64,000 nt of DNA, from the NCBI GenBank assembly GCA_029961685.1, contig JARWKL010000007.1, positions 4,546,708-4,610,707 on the forward strand. The letters are read 5' to 3'. The notes under the pieces were generated by a model. The model worked only from the letters and a program-made list of their open reading frames with translations, did no database searches and had not been told where the DNA came from. Shown here piece by piece: positions 55,678 through 64,000 of this stretch; within the stretch, counting starts at the first letter, position 1, and every line of letters starts with the position of its first letter. Source of the DNA: Aristolochia californica. Lineage: Eukaryota > Streptophyta > Magnoliopsida > Piperales > Aristolochiaceae. The position numbers were made by a program, and so were the translations under genes.

Positions 55678-57610
55678 CTACACTCTTCTTTTCAGGTTGT
55701 AATCATAAAACAAAATTTTAATAAATAAAACTAAAAAATATACTAAAAATATCATAATAAAGAATTGATCAAAGAAATTCACCTTTTGATTTTTCTTTAC
55801 ACCGTGAAGAACCCGAACCCAATCACTGCCACAAATCAAAGCTTGAACTATACTTGGTGCCAAGGAAGAACGATATGAGTCTATTACTCTACCACCAACA
55901 CTAAATGTAGACTTTGAAGCTACTGTGGATATGGGAATTACAAGGATATCTGCTGCCATCTTAGATAATACCCAAAATTTTATATGATTCACTTTCCACC
56001 ATTCTAAAACATCAAAATCATATTGTGAAGTTTCCTCACAACTATATACACCTTCTTCAAGATAAATTTCCAATTCTGACCTTGGTGAATTAACTACATC
56101 TTTTGTTTCATATAACTCATTAACTTTGACCAACCTGAACTTGATGAAGGCCTACGACTTGTGGAAACACCCATAGAGCTAGTACTTGAAACAATCTCTT
56201 CATTTCTAATATCCACATTATATAAGGATACATATTCATTGTAGATCTCATATAAGGTGCGTCGAACTAAATTTATATTCATTGTAGCTTCCTCCTTAGA
56301 ATATATCACTGGAAAACACATTTCGATCAACTTTAATTTGACCCTTGGATCCAAAACTGAAGCAACAGCCATCAATAAATTGCATTCGCCCCAATACATC
56401 TCAAATTTCTCTTTCATTCTACTAACCATTGTCCTAATGAAATTATTTTCATTTGTAGAATGAAAATCCAAAACTTCTTTTACCCTATATACCTCACTAA
56501 GGTACAAATTAGAAGTAGGGTAGTCACTCCCAGAAATTATATTAGTAACTGCATTAAAAACTTTTAAAATCTCACACACCATGTCAACCTTTTCCCATTC
56601 ATCAAAACTTGGCAAACAATCATATGTTGGTTCTCTAACTTTAAATCTAGAGAATGCATCTTTGAATTTTAATGCAGAAGACAACATGTCATAAGTGGAG
56701 TTTCAACGAGTTGGACAATCAATAACCAACCTCTTTTCACCAAGTTCTAATTGTTGTACAATTTCAGAAAAAAGTGCGAAGTCTAGCCTCAGACAGATTT
56801 ATGAATTTGACACTTTCACGCACATTATCAATGATATCTTAATTTGAACAAGACCATGTTGGACTAATAAGTTCAAAATATGAGCACAACAACGCACATG
56901 AAACAACTTTCCACCACACACCAAATTTTTTTTTCTTGAAAAATCTTGTTTCAAAACTCTGATACAAACATCATTATATGCAGCATTATCAACTGAAATA
57001 CTAAAAACTTTATTTTCGATCTCCCAGTCTTTCAAACACTTGTAAATATCATCTGCTATATCAACGCCACGACGAGGAGGAGGAACATGCACAAAACTCA
57101 AGACTCGTTTTTGTAGCTTCCAATTACTGCCAATATAATGCCCAGTAATAACCATGTATTCAATTTTTTGATTTTGAGACTTTCAAAGATCCGTGGTAAG
57201 ACTAATCTTGTTAATCTCTTTTAACAAAATTTTTAATTTTTTTTCTCTGCCTCATACACCTCCATACACTCCTTCTTAATGGTCTTACGGGATATTTTCT
57301 CATAATTCATATTTGCCATCTTCATTACAAAATTAAATCCCTCCTCTTTTACTATCATGAATGGATGTTCATGCGTAAGAATCCAATGAGCAATGAGTAC
57401 TCAAATTTTAGCTTGATCATATTTTCCCACTAGTTGAAAGTTTAAGGTTTTTTGTTTTCTCATTGCCACTTTTCTACTAGTGCAACGTTTCAAATGTCGA
57501 CTCATATGTGTGGTCACTCCACTACTAATAACACTCAAATTGATTTTACAATGAACACACTGAGCCATTTTTGTATCATTAAGTGATACTTCTTTGAATT
57601 CCAACCACAC
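55678..57610 (-). pseudogene. hAT transposase (RICESLEEPER-like), broken
   Basis: In order on the minus strand: BED zinc finger (WLEFKEVSL, CVHCK, THMSRHLKRC; 57401-57610), catalytic core region (MVITGHYIGSNWKLQKRVL, ISVDNAAYNDVCIRVLK, RCCAHILNLLVQ; 56799-57155), the middle part (FDEWEKVDMVCEILKVFN, MYWGECNLLMAVASVLDPR; 56094-56687) and the C-terminal dimerisation domain (DVLEWWKVNH, STVASKSTFSVGGRVID; 55678-56133). At least three frame changes and a TGA at a conserved Trp separate these. Nearly full length in content but not translatable. Confidence 0.9.
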
Positions 57611-57689
57611 ATGAGACTTTTTTTTTCATTAAATTAGTGTTTTATTTGATTTAAATTTATTTTCAGTGCTTAATTGAGGGTTATTTGTG

Positions 57690-58240
57690 CATTATTTTGG
57701 GATTTAGGGTTTCGGTTTATAGTCTAAATTCTTGATTCGTGTATGGATTATTTTTAGGGTTTGCTGCTCGATATTTAAGGGTCCTGTAATTAGGGTTTAG
57801 GGTTTATGGTTAAGGATTTAGGGTATTTTAGGGATTAGGTTTTTTAAGGTTTTGGGGGTTTTGTGTTTTTAAGCTATAGGGTTTTTTGGGTTTAGGGTTT
57901 GGAATTAGGGTGTAGGGTTTAGGGTTTAGGGCTTTTAAGGTATTAAGTTCTGGAATTAGTGTTTAGGGTTTAGAGTTTAGTAGGTGATAGGGTTTGGTTT
58001 AGGTTTTTTTTATGGTTTGTGTTTCGAGTTTAGGGTTTATGGTTTAGGGTTTAGGTTAAGGATTTAGGGTATTTAAGGGATTAGGGTTTTTAAGGTTTAG
58101 GGGGTTTATGGTTTTTAAGGTTTTGGAAGTTTTATGTTTTTAAGCTCTAGGGTTTTTGAGGTTTAGGGTTTGGAATTAGGGTGTAGGGTTTAGGGCTTAG
58201 GGCTTTTAATGGATTAAGTTCTGGAATTAGTGTTTAGGAG
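57690..58240 (+). repeat. degenerate interstitial telomere-like repeat
   Basis: More than ten exact TTTAGGG units, the plant telomere repeat in G-rich orientation, with many one-base variants, plus a longer period: GGGTTTGGAATTAGGGTGTAGGG and AAGTTCTGGAATTAGTGTTTAGG occur twice (near 57896/58161 and 57946/58222), a spacing of about 270 bp. Confidence 0.75.
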
Positions 58241-58614
58241 TTTTTAGTCCAATTCAAACAAGGTTGAGTCACCTACACGGGTGTCCATTAGCCAACGAAA
58301 CCCAGTTCATAGTGAATGGGAAGTTATATGGGGCTCTACCACGGGGTCTTCGGTGAATTTGGACTTGATGTGTGTGTGTTCTCATTGTTTAGTGCATATG
58401 CATTAGTGAAAATAATTTAATTAATTTTGATATATGTGAGAATGTTGTTGAGAATTTTTGAAGTGCTATGGAATATGTTTGCCATGTGGTGAGGAGATTC
58501 GGGTATTATACATATCCACCACATGGTATTTTTTTATGGTTTGTGTTTTCATGATGAGTAAAGGTTGTCTGATAAAGTTTTTTTCGTGAGGACCATCTTG
58601 GATTTAGATTATAC

Positions 58615-59374
58615 ATGGCTGCAAGAATACAACCAAGTGGTCGAACATATGATATTTGGACATTCGATGATGATAGCAAAATGTTCGATCTCTTGGTTGA
58701 GCAGGTCAATCTAGGGAAAAAGTTGCCTAACGAGGTGTGGAAGCATGAGGTATACATGGATTGTGTAAATAAGTTCAATGAAGACACAGTCATGAAAAAA
58801 AGGGTTGAGCAGGTGAAGAATCAAACAAGAGCATGGAATAAAACATACCAAACGGTAAAAAGTTGTATCAATACTACTAGGTTTGGTTGGGATGCAACCA
58901 CACAATGAGTTACTGCATGTAATTCTGTATGGCTTGACTACATAAAGGTCAGTAAATCTGTATGGCTTGACTACATGATGTACTATAAAATATTTTTTAT
59001 GTTTTCCGCGTTAGTGTAACTCTATTCCAAGACGTCTAAATGATGTTTGATTCTTGTAGGAGCATAAAGATGCTGAGAAGTACAAACATGAAGGCTGCCC
59101 CCTGTACGACAAATTAGCTGTGGTGGTGGGAAACACAATAGCGGTTGGGTCAGGAGGTGCAACCTTTGTAGATCAGGGCAGTGAGGTGATCCGTGAATCG
59201 GAACATGTCCCGATGGATGATCTAAAGGATGTTGATATAGTTAGGGATACTCCATCACCATTATTAAGCATGAATGAGTGTCTAGGTAATCAATCTGAAA
59301 GAAGTAAACGGTCATCTTCAAGTTGTCGGAGAAAGAGAACCGAAATGTCCAATGATGACACTAATCTGAATTGA
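58615..59374 (+). pseudogene. Myb/SANT-like (L10-interacting type) protein, one stop
   Basis: Exon 1 (58615-58947) reads YDIWTFDDDSKMFDLLVEQV, a Myb/SANT-like (Myb_DNA-bind_3) domain, with the trailing FGWDATT and VWLDYIK motifs. TGA at 58906-58908 interrupts it between these. A GT-AG intron (58948-59059) joins in phase to exon 2 (59060-59374): HKDAEKYKHEGCPLYDKLAVV, then an acidic linker and a basic tail (SCRRKRTEMS). Such proteins occur both as stand-alone plant genes and beside PIF/Harbinger transposases. The start ATG may not be the original one. Only one stop separates this from an open two-exon gene. Confidence 0.72.
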
Positions 59375-59704
59375 TCATTCTAATTTGAATTAAAACTAAT
59401 TGGGTTCTTAAATGTTGTAATTTGGATTTGATTAAGTATGAAAAGAAGTGTAGACTGGGTTAAGCATCTGAAATTGATGTTTTCAGTTTAGATTTAGGGT
59501 AAATGAGTTATGAAATTTCATTTTTGTCTCGATTTAAGGTTGATTAGAAACATTGAGTTTGAAATTGCAGTTCTTGAGTTGGATTAGGGTTAATTTGGGT
59601 TCTAAAATGTCATATTATATTTGATTTAAATATGATTAGAAAGAGATTGAATTTATGATATGTCAATGTGTTTATTTTTAAGCCTTTTATGTCATTTTAT
59701 TTGT
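59375..59704. other. 3' side of the Myb/SANT-like fragment
   Basis: AT-rich, no gene seen; scattered TTAGGGT words. Confidence 0.4.
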
Positions 59705-60780
59705 AGAACTATAGATATTTGAAAAAATAATTTTTAGATCATCTCCCATCACTCCTCGTCCACCTTGGCTACTACTCCTTCGTCTTGCACCATCTGAGGA
59801 TGGTCCGACGGGTTCGAAGATGTATGACGTGGAGTCACGGGGGGAGGACTGTCAAGTCCCAAAGACCCAGGATAATAAAAACTACTCAAAATTTATTTTT
59901 ATTTATCATAATTTTTTTTTAGTTTGTCTATTTACTTTATGTATAACTTTCAAGCGTATATAGATTACTCCACATCCTCTCCATTCGGCAAAAGTATTCT
60001 TCCTTGTAGTGACCCCACCATTTTCTCTCGTTGATCTTCTCCCTCTCCCCTTGACTAGTTAACTCCACATGCATACGGAGAGAGACACATGACAAGACTC
60101 ATTCCTCTTTTGACGAGAGCAGGATATCCCTCTCAATTTGAAATGTTATCTCATCCACATGCCACCCATTTGTCAACTCTTTTGATTGGGTGGAACTTAA
60201 TTACAATGTCACGCTCACACATATGCAACCTCATTTGTCCATAGAACTATAGATATTTGAAAAAATAATTTTTAGATCATCTTACATCATTCCTCCTCGT
60301 CCACCTTGGCTACTACTCCTTCATCTTGCACCATCTGAGGATGGTCCGACGAGTTCGAAGATGCATGACGTGGAGTCACATGGGGAGGACTGTCAAGTCC
60401 CAAAGACCCAGGGTAATAAAAACTAAAAATTTATTTTTATTTATCATAAATTATTTTTAGTTTGTCTATTTACTTTGTGTATAAATTTCGAGCGTATATA
60501 GATTACTCCACATCCTCTCCATCCAGCAAAAGTATTCTTCCTTGTGGTAACCCCACCATTTTCTCTTCTTGATCTTCTCCCTCTCCCCTTGACTAGTTAA
60601 CTCCACATGCATACGGAGATAGACACATGACAAGACTCATTCCTCTTTTGATGAGAGCAACACATCTCTCTCATTTTGAAATGTTGTCTCATCCACATGC
60701 CACCCATTTGTCAACTCTTTTGAATGGGTGGAACTTAATTACAATGTCACGCTCACACATATGCAACCTCATTTGTTTAT
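59705..60780. repeat. 538-bp tandem duplication
   Basis: AGAACTATAGATATTTG starts at 59705 and again at 60243. The units match over their full length (shared GATCATCT, GAGGATGGTCCGACG, TCAAGTCCCAAAGACCC, ACGCTCACACATATGCAACC), with scattered substitutions and small indels. No coding signal. Confidence 0.9.
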
Positions 60781-61128
60781 GTGGCATTTATATGGTGCTT
60801 ATGTGGTAGTCTCTTGTAATTTGATTTTGTTAATGGCCCCATACATTAAACTTTATCTTGATTGTCAATTGGTCTTTGATTTCAGTAATCAATTCTTATT
60901 TTGACCAAAATTCCAATTTTGATAATTGGTAGACTATTTGACAAAACTTTCATACTTTTACCATTGGTAGGCAAATAGGTTCCTTCAATCTTGAGTTGAT
61001 CAATGTTGATGACTAAACCATCGATCGAGTTTAATGATTAAATTTTCATACCTAAGCACTCACATAAGACAGATTTGAAAGGCCTCCCCCATTTGGTTGT
61101 GATCTGAAGCACTTTTTCTAGTTCTACT
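60781..61128. other. no feature seen
   Basis: AT-rich spacer between the tandem duplication and copia C2. Confidence 0.4.
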
Positions 61129-61714
61129 TGTTGGAATTATGGTTTCAAAATATATTATTTATAAAATAAAATTACCATGATATTAGAGACGTGGGGCCCA
61201 CTTCTAGATGTTGTCATTGAATGTTCAGTACAGGGAATAATGGCCAGCACATCCCCCTGTAGAGGTAGATTCATTGGGTGCATTGACTGGACACATCCCT
61301 TGGGCATAAGAAGATGTATCTCTCTTGGGGGGATGTATATCTCCTTAGGGGATGTATCTCTCCATAGAGGATGTATCTCTCCTAAGGGGATGTATCTTTA
61401 TGAATAATCATAAGTACCACACCCTTTGGAAATCTATAAATTCCTCCATGGTCTTACAAGTGAGGCTAAGGCTATTTGCACACCCAGTCTGGCTGAACGG
61501 GAGCAAGCTTATCACTTGTAAACGAATTATCAAAAGTTATCTTGTGCACTTCAAGTTCTATTTATATTCTTCAAGATGAAAGGTATGCTCTCTTTATTCT
61601 TCTTATTTCAATTCTATGATATATGTATGGCTTTCATGATAATGGAATTATGGAGGATTTAATATCTATTTCTATGATGTTTATTTTATTATTAATAGAC
61701 ATCAAGTCTAACAA
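61129..61714 (+). repeat. copia C2 5' LTR (586 bp)
   Basis: Starts TGTTGGAATTATGG, ends AAGTCTAACA; 5-bp flank CTACT on the left. Near 61315-61400 a word GGGGATGTATCTCTCC is repeated about five times at a 17-20 bp spacing, expanded compared with the LTR of copia C. Confidence 0.88.
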
Positions 61715-61738
61715 ATACAAGTGAATAATGCCTCTACT

Positions 61739-61750
61739 GGTATCATAGAG
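61739..61750 (+). promoter_or_regulatory. copia C2 primer binding site (probable)
   Basis: TGGTATCATAGA matches the methionine tRNA primer site TGGTATCAGAGC at 9 of 12 positions; it lies 24 bp after the LTR, further than usual. Confidence 0.55.
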
Positions 61751-62191
61751 ATAGATTCTAAGTTTCTATATTTTTTCATATTTTTTTTGGATTTTTTGGC
61801 TATTTATTTGTGAATGGAAATAAGCCTAGTTTAGGCTTATTGGGTTCTGGCGCTACAGGTGGGCCTGCCAATGCGCGCTGTGCAGGCTACTGTGCTCGGG
61901 TTATTGTGCACAGGCTGTTGAATGCGGCCCTGCTGGTGCGGGCTGCTGTCTACGGGCCTGCTGGTGTAGGATTGTGAATGTGCAGACTTGTGCGGTCCGA
62001 GTCGGTAATGACCCAAAACCATGAACCAAACCGGGTTTTTGCTAATATAATGAGCCAGAATTTGTTTTAAGGGTTTAATTTTACCTAGAATTGGATTTTG
62101 AATAGAATTTCCATGATTTTTGGCTATTTGAAGTATTTATAATTAGTGTTATTGCATGTCTTGTTATATATTCATGTATTTGTATGTGAAA

Positions 62192-62525
62192 ATTAACTTA
62201 ATTATATAATTTGCAAAATCCCCAAAGGGTAATGCATTTTGTATAGATTAAATTAATTTTATGTGTGTTTATTTTGAGTATAATTTGTTGCGTGAGTTAT
62301 ACTAATTTTATTATATGATTAGCAAAATCTCCAAAGGGTAATGCGAATTGTATAATTAGATTAGTATGTTGTAAATTAATTCATATGAATCCCCAAAGGG
62401 TAAGTATGAATTAATTTATTTGTTTGTTTGTTGGTTTGTGATATTGTTGGTTGTTTATCATGTGTGGAATGATTTGCCTAGTAACTCTCATGAATCCCCA
62501 AAGGGTAAATAGGAGTACTAGATGG
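62192..62525 (+). repeat. copia C2 leader: four hairpins with a common loop
   Basis: CCCCAAAGGGTAA (or CTCCAAAGGGTAA in the second) occurs at about 62220, 62329, 62391 and 62496. Each is flanked by arms that pair with each other but differ between hairpins: perfect 14-bp TAAATTAATTCATA (62372-62385) with TATGAATTAATTTA (62405-62418); about 21 of 26 positions for the second (62299-62368); about 19 of 25 for the first; CTAGTA plus a bulged extension for the fourth. Located between the primer site and the gag start. Confidence 0.75.
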
Positions 62526-62579
62526 CTGAAATGATTGTATAATTATGTATATTCTCCCAAATATTGAAATATTTTCTGG

Positions 62580-64000
62580 ATGACAGGAATATCCAGTAGT
62601 AGTCATAATTTTGCTGAGTCCCTAAAGAAAAATGTACTTGATGGGACTAATTATGTGAACTGGTCACAACGGGTTGACTTAATGCTACGAGGCTATAGGT
62701 TTGATAAGATTATCAAAGTGGATACTCCTCCTCGAAGACCTTCCCGAATAAACTACCCTGATAATCTGAAACAGTATAAGGACCTTATAAAATTCAAGGA
62801 ATTGGATAATGCTAATGAAATATCTAGGTCACATATTCTTGGGGCTCTAAGTGAGACTCTCTTGATGACTAATTTTCATGTCCCCACTACAAAAGAGATT
62901 CTTGATCAGATTGAGGCTAAATATGCTAAAAAGTCGTCTACTCACATAAATAACTTATGGAAAAAGTTCACTCGTGCCAAATGCGAAGAAAATGTTCATG
63001 TGAGAAAACATGTAAATGACATGCTTGCCATGGCAGATGAGTTACAATATCATAGTAGACCAATGGATGAAGAAACTAAAGTGGTCACCATTATCAACTC
63101 TTTACCCAAATCTCTCAAATATATTCAAGACTTTTATTATTTGTCCAAGACAAAGTGGACTATATTTGATTTGGTTAATATGATCGACCACCAGTCTGAA
63201 AGACTCAATCCAAGTATTGAGTTAGAGAAACCTTCACCTAGTGCTAACGTAGTTTTGAAGCCAAAGAAAAAAAAATTTAAGAAGAAGGGAAAGAACTTTC
63301 GATTTCAAAACTTCAAGGACAAAAAGGTCAATCAACAAAGGGTTGAAGTACATGCAAATCAACGTGGTTGTTTCTTCTGTAATAAGCCAGGACATATAAA
63401 GAAGTATTGTAGGGCTTTGAAAACCATGCAAGAAGGGCAACAGGAAAACACCAGTGAGTCATTATCTCTTGAAACTTGTACTATTTATATCAAACCTTTT
63501 AGTTGGTGGGCTGATTCTGGCGCAACTGTTCATGTATCGAATGAGTTGCAGGGCTTCAAGGAGCTAAGAAAGATTGAGGACAAAACAAGCTTTATTTACA
63601 TGGGAAATGATGAAAAGGCCATTGTAGAAGGCGTGAGAACTTACCAGCTAAAGCTTGTTGATAATAAGTTTTTTGATTTAGAAGATTGTCTTTATGCTCC
63701 TTCTATGAGAAGAAGTCTATTATCTGTATCTTGTCTTGAGAAATTTGGATTTACATTTTACTTTGGAAATGGAAAGTTTCTTATGTTACAAGATGATAAA
63801 GTTATTTTGAGAGGTTTTCGAAATTCTGGTCTATATCAATTGCAACTTAGTGGAAATATGGTGTTCAATGTTTCTACTTCTTCAGATATTAAAGAAAATG
63901 AATTGTATTTGTGGCATTTACGACTAGGGCATATAAACAAGGATAGAATTACAAGACTTGTGACACAAGGATTATTGAAAAATCTTACACATAATGATTT
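62580..64000 (+). CDS. copia C2 gag-protease, open and partial
   Basis: From ATG 62580 the frame has no stop for 473 complete codons to the window end. It starts MTGISSSSHNFAESLKKN, with gag capsid words (TNYVNWSQRVDLML, PTTKEILDQIEAKY, MADELQYHSRPMDEE), a Lys-rich stretch (KPKKKKFKKKGKNF), an intact CCHC zinc knuckle (CFFCNKPGHIKKYC, residues 264-277), protease active site WADSGATVHV (Asp312) and the start of GAG-pre-integrase (LWHLRLGHINKDRI). Gag packages element RNA and the protease cuts the polyprotein. All residues lost in copia C are present. This ATG is the first in-frame one after the leader hairpins. Confidence 0.92.
   Translation, partial: MTGISSSSHNFAESLKKNVLDGTNYVNWSQRVDLMLRGYRFDKIIKVDTPPRRPSRINYPDNLKQYKDLIKFKELDNANEISRSHILGALSETLLMTNFHVPTTKEILDQIEAKYAKKSSTHINNLWKKFTRAKCEENVHVRKHVNDMLAMADELQYHSRPMDEETKVVTIINSLPKSLKYIQDFYYLSKTKWTIFDLVNMIDHQSERLNPSIELEKPSPSANVVLKPKKKKFKKKGKNFRFQNFKDKKVNQQRVEVHANQRGCFFCNKPGHIKKYCRALKTMQEGQQENTSESLSLETCTIYIKPFSWWADSGATVHVSNELQGFKELRKIEDKTSFIYMGNDEKAIVEGVRTYQLKLVDNKFFDLEDCLYAPSMRRSLLSVSCLEKFGFTFYFGNGKFLMLQDDKVILRGFRNSGLYQLQLSGNMVFNVSTSSDIKENELYLWHLRLGHINKDRITRLVTQGLLKNLTHND

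Larger units (their letters stand above)
54903..57640 (-). mobile_element. hAT DNA transposon, one end visible
   Basis: The left boundary TAGGGGTGGCATCGAGCC resembles the CAGGGGTGGCA-type terminal inverted repeats of plant hAT elements, and the first 150 bp are rich in GAGCTCGAGCC words. A decayed hAT transposase lies on the minus strand. The matching terminal repeat was not found to the right; telomere-like sequence begins near 57690, so the 5' end seems lost. Confidence 0.7.
61129..64000 (+). mobile_element. copia C2, same family as copia C, runs off the window
   Basis: 5' LTR, primer site, 850-bp leader with hairpins, and a gag-protease frame open to the last base. Its gag and protease are the intact counterpart of 28667-30265. 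Integrity of the pol and of the 3' LTR lies outside the window. Confidence 0.93.

Overview
The window is nuclear DNA of a flowering plant. It carries plant-specific type I (M-alpha, AGL62-like) MADS-box genes, exons of a plant-type exosome RRP43 gene, PPR and Myb/SANT-like fragments, TTTAGGG telomere-type repeats, and plant Ty1-copia, Athila-like Ty3-gypsy, hAT and Mutator-type elements. Species and even monocot versus eudicot cannot be told from what is visible. There are no bacterial operons, rRNA genes or CRISPR arrays. Most of the 64 kb is transposon sequence, often nested.

The host backbone is a dispersed gene cluster. MADS copies lie at 5987 (copy 1), 19167 (copy 2, broken), 46795 (copy 3) and 53131 (copy 4), all on the + strand, with a 3' remnant at 31775 (copy 5). 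Copies 1, 2 and 5 share one kind of downstream flank, followed by the first exons of an exosome RRP43-like gene (12793, 20722, 32916). Copies 3 and 4 share a different flank, also found at 16511-18560. That flank carries a tiny signal-peptide-like ORF (16938, and inverted at 48068) and, further on, a decayed PPR fragment. The cluster therefore grew by segmental duplication of multi-gene blocks that were later broken by transposons.

Transposon layout, left to right: an orphan copia LTR (123-799); a 1,984-bp Mutator-type TIR element with a perfect 9-bp TSD (2393-4376) and a solo LTR (4480-4920), both inserted in an older LTR; a complete but defective copia A (7183-12476, TSD AAAAG); truncated copia B (13351-16510); copia C (23497-30265, minus strand), split by a solo Athila-type LTR (26664-28193); a second orphan LTR (30284-30951); a CACTA-like fragment present twice (30985-31774; 34425-34491 plus 44543-45480), one copy being split by a 10-kb Athila-like element (34492-44542, TSD CTAAT); an internally deleted copia D (48352-51123, TSD GTTGG); a copia scrap (54466-54655); a broken hAT transposase (54903-57640); and, at the right edge, a second member of family C on the + strand (61129 onward) whose gag-protease frame stays open for 473 codons to the end of the window.

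Only the three uninterrupted MADS frames, the two micro-ORFs and the right-edge copia gag look potentially translatable; almost everything else is decayed. The most unusual signals are the hairpin arrays with conserved loops in two copia leaders, the short secreted-peptide candidate kept in two copies in opposite orientation, the acidic C-terminal segment left out of frame in every MADS copy, and the duplication history recorded by a copia LTR stub.
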